Assembly (NCBI RefSeq): GCF_014651635.1 | Contig: NZ_BMXG01000003.1 | Coordinates: forward strand, 165,957-229,956 | Source: Cerasicoccus arenae | GTDB lineage: Bacteria > Verrucomicrobiota > Verrucomicrobiia > Opitutales > Cerasicoccaceae | Reading direction: 5' to 3' | Length of the DNA: 64,000 nt | Shown here: positions 27,577 through 35,758 of the stretch, in pieces | Layout: each line of letters opens with the position of its first letter | How positions within the stretch are numbered: the stretch's first letter is position 1 | Program-made: the position numbers and the translations under genes | The notes under the pieces: generated by a model | Databases searched by the model: none | Seen by the model: only the letters and a program-made list of their open reading frames with translations | What the model was told of the DNA's origin: nothing

Positions 27577-27830
27577 CCCCTTGGCTGCGCGAGCCCGCCT
27601 TGGCTCCGCACAATCGCTCTTGCGCCCTGTTGCATTCCCGGGCTTCCGCCCAAAATTAGGTAGGATCATTTTCGTCACTCACAAGCGTGTCTAATTCATC
27701 ACCCTGTGGCGGTAATTGATATTGATAGGGCGCTCCTGCATTGATTGAATCAGCCACAATTAGCGTTGGACCAACCAGTGATGAAATTAGCAATGCGTGT
27801 AAGAGCTGCGCGTTAGCAGAAGAAAAAAGT

Positions 27831-28262
27831 ATGAATAAAATTCAAGGAATCACCGCCGCTGGACTATTGCTTTTCTCCTGCATCTTGAGCGGAAGGACTC
27901 AGCTCAATTACGATACGCTAAAATACGATTCATCACCTCAGGATCAAATTCAGATTAAGGAAGTAAACCTCTTAAATTCTGATGAGCTTAAAATCGGAAG
28001 TATCGTTGAAGGCATTGGAACCTACGAGTTGGAGTCCACCGATAAAGCACTTCTAGGGCTTTCAATAACCTCGAGCGAAAAAGGAGGAAAACACTGTCCA
28101 GAAGCCTACGAATCCCAAGAAATGGCCAATGGCTCCGGAAGCTTTAGACTTCTCAGGGAAATTGATCGTCATGGAAGTTTTCACCTGTCTGTTTATCCAG
28201 AAACCCAAATGGGCCATTACGGACAAAGCACGACTCGGCTCTACTTTTTGGAACTAAAATGA
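27831..28262 (+). CDS. Hypothetical small exported protein
   Basis: A 143-residue protein of no recognised family. It begins MNKIQGITAAGLLLFSCILSG, a signal sequence with a possible lipobox ending at Cys 17, followed by a Ser/Asp/Glu-rich globular part. ATG 27831 is preceded by AGAAAAAAGT; the frame back to 27741 adds 30 residues with no signal logic. Base composition is visibly more AT-rich than the flanking TPR and pilin genes. It overlaps the next gene by four bases (ATGA), so the two are translationally coupled. Confidence 0.72.
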   Translation: MNKIQGITAAGLLLFSCILSGRTQLNYDTLKYDSSPQDQIQIKEVNLLNSDELKIGSIVEGIGTYELESTDKALLGLSITSSEKGGKHCPEAYESQEMANGSGSFRLLREIDRHGSFHLSVYPETQMGHYGQSTTRLYFLELK

Positions 28263-28654
28263 AAAAACGTCCTACATCTATCTCAGTAATCTCATGGATC
28301 CTTATCGTGTCGGGTGGAGTATCCCTCGTAACGACCACCGCCATGATCAACAACCCGATGGTGCGGGACTTGATGGCGAAGAGCCCCATACCCATTCCGA
28401 TACAATACGCAATAAGCTATGCCGGATTGCTGGTCATGATCGTTTCTGGCATCGCTATGCTCAAGGGAAAGAACTGGGCAAGATATCTTTACGTCATTTG
28501 GAGTTTGGCTGGGTCTGTTATGGGAATCGCGACATCGCCCATGAGGACGGCCATGATTCCGGGGGTAGTCTTATTCATGGTCTTTGCCTTCTTCTTGTTT
28601 CGTCCGAAGGCTACTTCTTTCTTCTTATTGCACAAGGAAGCAGGAAATGAGTAA
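28259..28654 (+). CDS. Hypothetical four-helix membrane protein
   Basis: The 131-residue product has four predicted membrane helices (about 8-28, 49-67, 75-93 and 98-115) joined by short loops, and a Lys-rich tail. I do not recognise the family. It overlaps the upstream exported-protein gene (ATGA) and the downstream membrane-protein gene by eight bases, forming a tight three-gene cassette of AT-rich composition, suggestive of horizontal arrival. Function unknown. Confidence 0.75.
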   Translation: MKKRPTSISVISWILIVSGGVSLVTTTAMINNPMVRDLMAKSPIPIPIQYAISYAGLLVMIVSGIAMLKGKNWARYLYVIWSLAGSVMGIATSPMRTAMIPGVVLFMVFAFFLFRPKATSFFLLHKEAGNE

Positions 28655-29087
28655 GGTATTTGGAATACTGTTTTACATTCTTTCGGGATTTTTTGTCTAT
28701 ATGGTCTGCGTGCTGGCTTTCGTTAATGAGACAACCATAGCGAAGTGGGTGATTGTGGCAGGGTTCACTCTGCCCGCATTGATTTTCTTGTTCATCGGAC
28801 TGGCAGTGAACCGTTTTCGAAGATGGCAGCGAGATGCTGGTGTTGTCTTGCTGTCCGGTGCCGGCTTTACGTCATTTCTCATCTTCACATTTGTATGTAT
28901 CTTCATGACTGATGAGTTTAAACAGATGATGAAACCCGATACACTCACCTTCTTTAACTCATACGTTTCCGGATGCATCTTCATACTAGGTGTAGTCACA
29001 TTGGGAATAACCCTTCTTAAGACGGAAAAGAAGACAGCGGAACAAGGCAGTTCTTGCAACTCTAGGGGCTGCGTCCCCTCCGTGTGA
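28647..29087 (+). CDS. Hypothetical four-helix membrane protein
   Basis: A 146-residue protein starting at ATG 28647 (MSKVFGILFYILSGFF), with about four hydrophobic helices (5-25, 31-52, 65-86, 103-123). The tail ends in a short Ser/Cys stretch (SSCNSRGC). No family recognised. It starts inside the previous gene (eight-base overlap), so the translation of the three genes is presumably linked. Function unknown. Confidence 0.72.
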   Translation: MSKVFGILFYILSGFFVYMVCVLAFVNETTIAKWVIVAGFTLPALIFLFIGLAVNRFRRWQRDAGVVLLSGAGFTSFLIFTFVCIFMTDEFKQMMKPDTLTFFNSYVSGCIFILGVVTLGITLLKTEKKTAEQGSSCNSRGCVPSV

Positions 29088-29150
29088 GACCGGTAACTAT
29101 TCGCTGGTAGAATCAAAGGATAGGCCAACGCATTTGGCGGGCAGGCCATA

Positions 29151-29223
29151 AACGCAAATAATTTGCAATAAGTATTGACGGCGGGCGGTTGAGCTGGCGC
29201 CGTTAATGCAAATGTTTTGCGTT
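29151..29223. repeat. Imperfect inverted repeat at the pseudopilin gene start
   Basis: AACGCAAATAATTTGCAATAA (29151-29171, written here in two parts: AACGCAAATAA then TTTGCAATAA) pairs imperfectly with the region 29203-29223, which spans the pseudopilin ATG at 29206. About four of 21 positions mismatch. Placement over the start codon suggests an operator or a translational hairpin, but this is inference. Confidence 0.4.
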
Positions 29224-29928
29224 AGAAGGCAAGTTTCTGGATTTACGTTGGTTGAGCTGCTGACGGTGATTGCGATCATCGGCATCTTGGCGGCGATCCT
29301 TGGCGGGGTTGTCTCGGGCGTGCGTGAACAGCAAGAAAAGGTGGTCTGCGCGCAGAATATGCGTCAGCTGGGCACGGCGATCCTTTTGCATGCCAACGAG
29401 CATCAGGGGCGTTTTCCGCTGACGATGCACAACGTGTCCGACGAGGAGGAAAGCTGGGTGTACACGCTTTCGCCTTACTTGGAAGACGTTGACGCCGTGC
29501 GCGTCTGCCCGGCAGACCCGCAGGCTGAGGAGCGTCTTGAGCAGGGGCTGAGCAGCTACGCGCTCAACGAGTTTGTCTTTGTGCCGGCATTGGACCAACT
29601 GGGGCGGCCATTGGGCGGGAGCTACGATAGCGTGTTTAAACTGGACGATCCTGCTCGGACGCAACTGGCCTACATCATAAGTGATCAGAAGCCGCTCTCG
29701 GCCTATTCTGACCACACGCATTCGCGCGGTTGGAAAAATTGGTCGCGGGTCGTTGCGGATATTCAGCCCAACCGGTTCTCGCGCGGTGAGAGCGCCGCCA
29801 ACGGGCTTGGCGGCAGCGCAAACTACCTGTTCGCCGACGGCCATGTGGAGCTGGTCGACGCAGACGATTTCAAATCCCAATTCAGCGGGGGACGTAACCC
29901 CGCTGATCCCACTCAAACGTATCGATAA
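29206..29928 (+). CDS. Type II secretion/type IV pilin-like prepilin (verrucomicrobial HX9DG-type)
   Basis: The 240-residue product has a type III-style prepilin leader: a short basic lead then GFTLVELLTVIAIIGILAAIL, with cleavage after Gly and the conserved Glu at +5. The C-terminal SANYLFADGHVELVD is the hallmark of the pseudopilin family abundant in Verrucomicrobia, Lentisphaerae and Planctomycetes (DUF1559-like; the pattern around FADGHV). It would be processed by prepilin peptidase and assembled into a pseudopilus or surface filament, but no such peptidase is in this window. The next gene, a PEP-CTERM protein, starts 4 bases after its stop, so the two are likely one operon. Confidence 0.88.
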   Translation: MQMFCVRRQVSGFTLVELLTVIAIIGILAAILGGVVSGVREQQEKVVCAQNMRQLGTAILLHANEHQGRFPLTMHNVSDEEESWVYTLSPYLEDVDAVRVCPADPQAEERLEQGLSSYALNEFVFVPALDQLGRPLGGSYDSVFKLDDPARTQLAYIISDQKPLSAYSDHTHSRGWKNWSRVVADIQPNRFSRGESAANGLGGSANYLFADGHVELVDADDFKSQFSGGRNPADPTQTYR

Positions 29929-29932
29929 AGCT

Positions 29933-30634
29933 ATGAAAATCATCCTCGCAGCCATCCCATCGTTCAGCGCCTCTTGCTTTGGGCTGACCATCATTACTCA
30001 TGATCACCTGGACGTTGGTCTCGCCTATGAAGACGACGCTTGGGACCTCCATATAGGCATCGACGACGAGCTGAACCCCGGTGAACACATCGAGCTCGAT
30101 CCCGCTGATGCGCTAATCTACGGAGACGACACGATCCGCATTCTCGCGCCCGGCTCCGGTAATTTCGGCTTCCTCGGTGAGGCGGGCGAGCCGGTCTGGA
30201 TTTTTCCACAATCGGAAATCACCGGCGTTCCCTACATTGGCATTGGTGCGGAGGAAATTAATCCGCTGGATTTTGTCGGAGGGCTGAGCTTGTCGTTGAT
30301 CAATGTATCGGGGCCAGGCGATTTTATCCTCTACCAAAACGATGCGCTCTCCACGCCGACGGTTTTCATGAACAGTCGGGATGGAATCGACGCGGGAGAC
30401 AACGTTGGCGTAACGGCGGGCGGGCACGCACACTACAACTGGGCTTTTACGGAGCCGGGTGTTTATCAGGTGTATTTGCAGGCCTCAGGCATTCTCAATG
30501 ATGGTGAAAACACGGAGAGCTGGAGCGCAGTGACGGCTTACCAGTTTGGCATCAATCAGGTTCCCGAGGCAGAGCACTACGCGCTGTTGGCGGGTCTGGC
30601 CTTAATGGGGCTAATCGTGTGGCGTCGGCGTTAG
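29933..30634 (+). CDS. PEP-CTERM surface protein with choice-of-anchor M-like domain
   Basis: The 233-residue exported protein (signal about 1-18) ends VPEAEHYALLAGLALMGL followed by a helix and Arg cluster WRRR, the PEP-CTERM sorting signal recognised by exosortase. The middle contains GGHAHYNWAFTEPGVYQVYL (about 163-182), the motif of the surface-anchored repeat domain called choice-of-anchor M. ATG 29933 is chosen as it begins the signal; the long upstream frame from 29681 is the shadow of the pilin gene. Anchored at the cell surface; ligand unknown. Confidence 0.85.
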   Translation: MKIILAAIPSFSASCFGLTIITHDHLDVGLAYEDDAWDLHIGIDDELNPGEHIELDPADALIYGDDTIRILAPGSGNFGFLGEAGEPVWIFPQSEITGVPYIGIGAEEINPLDFVGGLSLSLINVSGPGDFILYQNDALSTPTVFMNSRDGIDAGDNVGVTAGGHAHYNWAFTEPGVYQVYLQASGILNDGENTESWSAVTAYQFGINQVPEAEHYALLAGLALMGLIVWRRR

Positions 30635-30637
30635 GCG

Positions 30638-31222
30638 TTATTTCCTGGCTGGCGCGGGGCTTTGGGTCGTCGCTGGCGGGGTAGCTTCGGTGGTGGTGGC
30701 CTTGTTTTCGAGCAAGGCCATGCCCTTGGCGTTGAGTTCCTTAAAGCGCGTGTCCCAATTTGCCACCGTCGTTTTGATGGCCTCGTCGCTGGTTTCCTGA
30801 CCGATGGCGTAGCTGAGGTCGGCACAATAGCCGAGCGCCTTAAGCTGGGCGAGGATCAGGGAAATGCGTAAATCAACATCTTGGCTGAAGAGCAGTTCAC
30901 CGGTGGTCCGTCGGGTCGCGCGCTCGCGGGCTTCGATTTCGGCGGAGGGTAGCCCTCTGGCCGTGAGGCTGGAGACTTGACCGCCATCGCGCCAAGCTTC
31001 GAGCTGCTTGGTGACGGCCTGATTGAAGGTTGCAATTTGTTCCACCCAGGCCTCAGTTGCCGCGCCGGGATCTTTGATCCAGAGGAGCTTGTCCACATTT
31101 TGCTGTTGGCTGGTGATGCTGTAGAGCAGGGCGAAGCCATCGTCTCCCGCCGCAGCGTCGGGCTTTGGCGCACAAGCGCTGAGGAACAGGCTTAAGAAAA
31201 GAAGGACAGGAATTTTCTTCAC
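30638..31222 (-). CDS. Hypothetical lipoprotein
   Basis: The 194-residue product has an archetypal lipobox (LFLSAC, Cys at 17), an all-helical body and an Ala/Thr/Pro-rich C-terminal tail. No recognised family. It resembles small helical lipoproteins of unknown role found throughout Verrucomicrobia. Convergent with the PEP-CTERM gene, with stop codons only a few bases apart. Confidence 0.78.
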   Translation of the reverse strand: MKKIPVLLFLSLFLSACAPKPDAAAGDDGFALLYSITSQQQNVDKLLWIKDPGAATEAWVEQIATFNQAVTKQLEAWRDGGQVSSLTARGLPSAEIEARERATRRTTGELLFSQDVDLRISLILAQLKALGYCADLSYAIGQETSDEAIKTTVANWDTRFKELNAKGMALLENKATTTEATPPATTQSPAPARK

Positions 31223-31296
31223 CCTGATAGGATGTACCCAAATGGCCTTTTGGTAAAGCCGGTATGACGAATAGTCGGCCCGAGGCAGTCAGCACG

Positions 31297-31644
31297 CTAC
31301 TTGCTTTTAAAGCTGTAGGCTTGTTCGGTGACTTCCGGTCCGCGGCTTAAGCGATTGGCGGGGATTTCTACTTCGATGATTACTTTTGGCTGGTCTTCTC
31401 TTGTCCCACGGAAGATTTCCGCGCCCAACCAAGGGCTGCGCGCCCGAGTAAAGCGGAAGCCGCGGCTTTCCAGCTCGGCACCTAACTTTTCGGGATCACC
31501 GCCGAGTGGCAGACGGACCATTAAGTGGCCGTTCTCGCCCTTATCATCGGCGAATTGGCATTGTACCTCGGGCAGGTGCTTTTGTACGACCACCAGTAGC
31601 TTGGCGCTCTTTTCCAGACGGTGACGTAGGTTTCGTGGTTTCAT
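31297..31644 (-). CDS. Hypothetical protein
   Basis: A 115-residue soluble protein, no signal or TM segment. It has an alternating beta/alpha pattern (LEKSAKLLVVVQKHLP, GHLMVRLPLGGDPEKL, PKVIIEVEIPANRL) but I cannot assign a family. Downstream on its strand lies the lipoprotein gene; upstream the SHD1-thioredoxin-like gene, about 70 bases away. Confidence 0.65.
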   Translation of the reverse strand: MKPRNLRHRLEKSAKLLVVVQKHLPEVQCQFADDKGENGHLMVRLPLGGDPEKLGAELESRGFRFTRARSPWLGAEIFRGTREDQPKVIIEVEIPANRLSRGPEVTEQAYSFKSK

Positions 31645-31716
31645 GCTTGTAGTAGCCAGCAGGCTTTACACCAAAGAGACTTTCGGGAATATGGGGTGCT
31701 GTCGAGTACGGATCGG

Positions 31717-32514
31717 CTACTTCACCGGCCCAAGCTGTTCGGCTAGAACGTATTGCAGGTCGTTGGCGGAAATATGTTCTTGGCGGATGACGCCTACCTG
31801 GTCGATGAGGACATTAGTCGGTAGCGCGGTGACGCCCCATTCCTCAATCGTCCTACGTTCTTCATCCAGGCGCATGGGCCACGTGATGCCGAGTGCTTCT
31901 TCTGCGTCGTTCAGGCGACGTTGGCTGTTGTCCATCGCCACGCCGATCAGCTCAAAGCCGCGGCCATGATATTTTTCGTAAAGATAGGCGAGTCCCTTGA
32001 CCTCTTCGATTGAGGGGGGGGTACCAGTGGACCAAAAGTGGACGACCACGATCTTACCTTTCAGGTCAGATACGCTCACATAATCAGATTTTCCCTGTAT
32101 GCGTGCTTTAATCGCAGGCGGGAGCGCTCCCTGTCGCAGTGTTTTGAGACCGGGGTGGTTCGATTGAGCTGGCGCGGCCTTTTGTTGTGTTGGCGCAGCG
32201 GTTTGCGGTTTGGCGGTGGGTGTTGGCTTGATGGTGCTTCTTGAAGTTGTAGCGCGCACTGCTTCCCGCTTATCACCTTGGGGGAATTTCTCCTGGAGGT
32301 AGGCTTGGTCGGCGTCAGAGAAGGCATCGAGTGTTACGAGTGATTTGCCGCCACCGTCTTTGGCCAGCACGATCATGCCGTTCTTAAAGGAGACCACTTC
32401 GCCGTTAATCACGTCGCCGTTCCTCATTTGATAGGTGCGGCCATCGGCCCCAAGTGTAATTATCGTCAACAAAGCGACGAGCAGGAAAGTTCGGCAGCTA
32501 TGGGGCGCATTCAT
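31717..32514 (-). CDS. Exported SHD1-thioredoxin-like protein without redox cysteines
   Basis: The 265-residue product has a signal peptide (about 1-25), an SHD1-like domain (about 26-75, with RTYQMRNGDVINGEVV and LDAFSDADQAYLQEKF), a Pro/Ala/Lys linker (about 90-125), and a TlpA/thioredoxin-fold domain (about 145-262: IVVVHFWSTGTPPSIEEV, GFELIGVAMDNS, EEWGVTALPTNVLIDQVG with the usual cis-Pro). In redox-active relatives the active site is WCxxC; here the site reads WSTGTPPS, so both cysteines are absent. It may serve as a binding or chaperone scaffold. The missing site coincides with an eight-base homopolymer (32014-32021), but the frame is kept on both sides. Confidence 0.85.
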   Translation of the reverse strand: MNAPHSCRTFLLVALLTIITLGADGRTYQMRNGDVINGEVVSFKNGMIVLAKDGGGKSLVTLDAFSDADQAYLQEKFPQGDKREAVRATTSRSTIKPTPTAKPQTAAPTQQKAAPAQSNHPGLKTLRQGALPPAIKARIQGKSDYVSVSDLKGKIVVVHFWSTGTPPSIEEVKGLAYLYEKYHGRGFELIGVAMDNSQRRLNDAEEALGITWPMRLDEERRTIEEWGVTALPTNVLIDQVGVIRQEHISANDLQYVLAEQLGPVK

Positions 32515-32651
32515 GCCGCTACCCTAAGGATCTGATCACGGATATCAATATCGTATTAGCCTCAGTTCAGTTCATGGATTATATCCTGATTTGAGATGCA
32601 AAATGAAATACGCTACGTATGGCGTTGATAAGCATTTCAGCCGAAATAAGA

Positions 32652-32677
32652 CCGGGAGGCCCAACTGGGCCCCCCGG
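32652..32677 (-). terminator. Intrinsic terminator-like hairpin after the DUF2157-like gene
   Basis: An 11-base stem (32652-32662 with 32667-32677, one mismatch) and a four-base loop. Read on the minus strand it is followed by TCTTATTT, a U-rich tract. It lies 41 bases beyond the stop of the minus-strand membrane protein gene, so it probably ends that transcript. Confidence 0.68.
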
Positions 32678-32717
32678 CGTGGTTGGGTTCCCGTAGAAAC
32701 CCGCTTGGACCGACTCC

Positions 32718-34103
32718 TTATTTCCATCCAGAAACTTTGCGATGCAAAGTTCGCACCCTATCGAAGCCTTGTCGGCCATAACGTTCTAGATAAGACGAGC
32801 CCAACAAGACGGTTGCGCCAGTTGCTGCGAGTGAAATCCAGAGCCAGGGGCCTTGGTAAAGATCGGCTGCATAGCGCAGATGATAAATCAACCCTAGGCC
32901 CAGCCCAGTCAGGCCGGTGCGGAAGATCCAGCGTTCGCGCATGCCGTAACCACCTAGGATGACTACGAGTGAGGTGCCCACGGCGATCAGCGAAGAAATG
33001 GGCGTTTCTACTGTGAGCAACTGAGTAAGCGCGCCGCCAATTGCCACGAAGGCGGCGATTCGGCGGGTAACTGCGGCCATGAGCTCCATACGGGTGGACA
33101 TCACTACGGCGATCAGCGCGCAGGGTAGCAACTTGGCGGGAATCCAGACGTCGTTGCCACTCCAGCCAAGAGCGTTGGTAATGTAGAACCACGCGGCAAA
33201 TGCGGGAGCCAGCGCAATGATGCGGGGGACGCCGCGGTATTCGTTGTCCTGCAAGATGCGGGGAATCCCGACGTAGAACAGGCCAGCGAGCGTCGTGAAC
33301 ATCAAGCTGATGAGCAAGTCAGACTGCCCACCATGCAGCACGAGGTTTCGCCCCAGCAGCAGTGCAAACGGCGTAAATAGCAGTGTGCGCATGGCAATGC
33401 CGTCCCAGGTTTTCATCGCACCCTGTGATGCGAAAAAGCGACGGTCCGCCCAGAAAAGCCCACCCAGTAAGGCAAAGCCAATCAACGCCACAGCGTTGGG
33501 ATCACGCACCGTGAAAAGGAGCGTGGCGTTGGCCAAAAGGTAAAGCAGCGTAAGCTTGCGCGCCTGTGGCCGGGCCATCGAGGCAAAGCCCACGTAGGTC
33601 AAGGGGATGAGCACCAGCAGTGCGATGCCCAGCGTGGGGCCAAGAATTGACCAGTCGAGCGCCTCAAATTGAAACGCCCGCAGCTTGCCGTTAAACGTCG
33701 CCTCGCCTTGCATTTTGGCGAAGAGCATTGCGCCGAGTTGGGCGAAGTGTGCGGGGAGCAAGGCTGCTCCGAGGGCAAAGAAAGTCCGCGCCCCCTTGTC
33801 ATCGCGCCAGCGGCTGATGCAGAACCAGCCGCAGGCGGAGAGAATCACTGTGAGGCCGAGGAATTGTCCGTAGCGGAGGAGTTCGTCGGTGTGCATCCAG
33901 TTACCGACAAGAAACGTCAGTGCGGATGATAGCAGGGTGATGGCTCCCAGCCAACGGAGTAGCTTGGGCAATGACGGCCAGAGCGTGCGGCTCTCGCCGC
34001 TTGCTTCGCCCTGCGGTTCAAGTTCGAGCTGAAGGTCTGCCTCGGCCGATTGGCCGGGCAGGGGAGGCGGCAGTTGCGCCGGTTGATTGATGGGAGTGTC
34101 CAT
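32718..34103 (-). CDS. Polytopic membrane protein (DUF2157-like)
   Basis: A 461-residue integral membrane protein. The first 50 residues are Pro/Glu-rich and cytoplasmic, followed by about 11-12 hydrophobic helices. LPKLLRWLGAITLLSSALTF opens the first helix, as in DUF2157 proteins, to which it seems related. Function unknown. Its start lies 38 bases after the PspA-like gene, suggesting one operon; a terminator-like hairpin follows it. Confidence 0.72.
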   Translation of the reverse strand: MDTPINQPAQLPPPLPGQSAEADLQLELEPQGEASGESRTLWPSLPKLLRWLGAITLLSSALTFLVGNWMHTDELLRYGQFLGLTVILSACGWFCISRWRDDKGARTFFALGAALLPAHFAQLGAMLFAKMQGEATFNGKLRAFQFEALDWSILGPTLGIALLVLIPLTYVGFASMARPQARKLTLLYLLANATLLFTVRDPNAVALIGFALLGGLFWADRRFFASQGAMKTWDGIAMRTLLFTPFALLLGRNLVLHGGQSDLLISLMFTTLAGLFYVGIPRILQDNEYRGVPRIIALAPAFAAWFYITNALGWSGNDVWIPAKLLPCALIAVVMSTRMELMAAVTRRIAAFVAIGGALTQLLTVETPISSLIAVGTSLVVILGGYGMRERWIFRTGLTGLGLGLIYHLRYAADLYQGPWLWISLAATGATVLLGSSYLERYGRQGFDRVRTLHRKVSGWK

Positions 34104-34141
34104 GGATGGATTGAGTTGGAGCTCGGTTTTTGGGAGTTCGG

Positions 34142-34798
34142 TTATTTGGTCGCGGTCGGCGCTTGCCCGGCAATAAGGGCATCAAGCTCGGCATCGAGCG
34201 CGGCATTGTCTTCGGCTTGGGTGAAGGCGTCGCTGAAGGAGTCGCAGTCCAGATCAGCGCGGATCTCGTTGACGGTCAGTTTGCCTTCCCAGCGCTCGAA
34301 AACGTCTTCGATGTCGTCGAGCAGGCCGATCTCGCCAGGGGCGGTGAGCACGGCGGCTTCGGCGCGTTGTTCGCGGGCGGCGAGTGTGTGACGGCGGCGT
34401 TGAAGCTCGCGGACACGTTCATCGACGCGTCGTAGATCGGCGGTCAATTGCTGTTCGAGCCGTTCGTGTTCGGACGCTTCGTGAGTCAGGCGGGCTTGCT
34501 CTTCCTCCGCCATGCGGCGTCTGCGGAGGCATTCCCGGGCGCGCTCGCGGTCGGTTGCCGCACAGTCGGCAGCGCGTTCTTCCCAGCGGGTTGCCTCGGT
34601 GGCCAATTGATCCGCTCGCTGGCGGAGCGTTTCACCGTCTCGGCGGACGCGTTGCAGCTTTACCCGGGCGAGCGCAGAGTGCTGTTGGGCTTCTTTGACG
34701 GCGGCCGCTACGACGGCCTCGTGATTTTCGACCTGGTCGAGCACGTGTTCGATACGGCTGCTCAGGCTGATGCGATAGCGATGAAACCATTTTTTCAT
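34142..34798 (-). CDS. PspA/IM30-like coiled-coil protein
   Basis: A 218-residue soluble protein almost wholly helical and rich in Arg, Glu, Ala and Gln, with heptad periodicity from about 10 to 170. Landmarks of PspA/Vipp1 (IM30) proteins are visible: an N-terminal amphipathic helix, LDQVENHEAVVAAAVKEAQQ, then LARVKLQRVRRDGETLRQR, though sequence drift is large. PspA proteins bind membranes under envelope stress. The C-terminal 50 residues are acidic (ADLDCDSFSDAFTQAEDN). ATG 34798 (MKKWFHRY) is preferred to 34822. Next to the DUF2157-like membrane protein and MlaFE genes, an envelope-homeostasis role is inferred. Confidence 0.68.
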   Translation of the reverse strand: MKKWFHRYRISLSSRIEHVLDQVENHEAVVAAAVKEAQQHSALARVKLQRVRRDGETLRQRADQLATEATRWEERAADCAATDRERARECLRRRRMAEEEQARLTHEASEHERLEQQLTADLRRVDERVRELQRRRHTLAAREQRAEAAVLTAPGEIGLLDDIEDVFERWEGKLTVNEIRADLDCDSFSDAFTQAEDNAALDAELDALIAGQAPTATK

Positions 34799-34981
34799 TG
34801 GGTGTCCTTGGTTGAGGTTCACCCGATACTTAACTCATCCCGTGCCAAGTGGCTTATTGGACGACGTCAATATGCCATAAGTATCTGTAAGGCAATTGCT
34901 TGAATAGTAATTGCTATTCTTCTGGAGTTTTGGAATGGCCGGTCTTTTCAGCCAAAAAATGACGTCACTAGACGTTTTATG

Positions 34982-35755
34982 CTAGGCGAGTCGACGAAAA
35001 CGCGGATTGTGCACATCGATCTTGGGGCGCATAAACTCGGTGATCGCGGGCTCGGTCGAGGCGCGAAGCTCGTCCGGGGTCGCCACGGTCAGGAGCTTGC
35101 CCGCCATCAACAGGCCGACGCGGTCCGCGATGCCGAGCGCCAAGTCGCGGTCGTGCGAGACGATGATGCTCGTGACCGCAAATTCTTCTTTGAGTGTGCC
35201 GATGATCTCGGAAATGTTTGCCGCCGTGATCGGGTCCAGCTCGGACGTTGGCTCATCGTAGAGCAGCAACTGCGGCTCCATAACGAGCGACCGGGCGATG
35301 GCCACGCGCTTGCGCATGCCTCCAGAAAGCTGGGCGGGGAGCTTGCGGGCGGCGTCTTCGATGTGGAGAATTTTCAGGACGTGTTCCACTTTGTCCCGCA
35401 ATGTCGCCTTGTCGTAGAGTCGGTGCTCACGCGGATAGAACGCGAGGTTGTCAAAGACGCTCATTGAGTTGAACAGCGCTCCGGCTTGGAAGACCAGCGC
35501 GGTGCGAATCGCGCTATGCGTCGCGTCATCGTCAGCGTCTTTGCCGCCGATCAGCACACGGCCAGCATCGGGCTTTTCCAAATTCACGAGGTGTCGGAGT
35601 AGGACGCTCTTGCCCGCGCCACTTGGCCCCATGAGCACGAAAATTTCGCCGGGCTTCACCGAGAACGACACGTCATCAAGCACAACTTGCTCGCCAAAGC
35701 GTTTGCTCAGGTGCTCGATCTCGACGCCGATAGACTGGATGTTTTTTTCGGGCAT
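34982..35755 (-). CDS. mlaF: Lipid-transport ABC ATP-binding protein (MlaF-like)
   Basis: The 257-residue ATPase has Walker A GPSGAGKSV (about 39-47), Q-loop VFQAGALFNSMSV typical of MlaF/Mkl, signature LSGGMRKRVAIARS (about 144-157), Walker B LLLYDEPTSELDP and the His switch SHD. With MlaE it powers phospholipid movement between inner and outer membranes. Starts 3 bases after the MlaE stop. The MCE-domain partner (MlaD) is not in this window, so the complex is incomplete here. Confidence 0.93.
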   Translation of the reverse strand: MPEKNIQSIGVEIEHLSKRFGEQVVLDDVSFSVKPGEIFVLMGPSGAGKSVLLRHLVNLEKPDAGRVLIGGKDADDDATHSAIRTALVFQAGALFNSMSVFDNLAFYPREHRLYDKATLRDKVEHVLKILHIEDAARKLPAQLSGGMRKRVAIARSLVMEPQLLLYDEPTSELDPITAANISEIIGTLKEEFAVTSIIVSHDRDLALGIADRVGLLMAGKLLTVATPDELRASTEPAITEFMRPKIDVHNPRFRRLA

Positions 35756-35758
35756 GGC

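Noticed and set aside
32579..32779. 66-codon antisense ORF overlapping the DUF2157-like stop
   Set aside because: Overlaps a terminator hairpin and a real gene; the Gly/Pro stretch it encodes is the hairpin itself.
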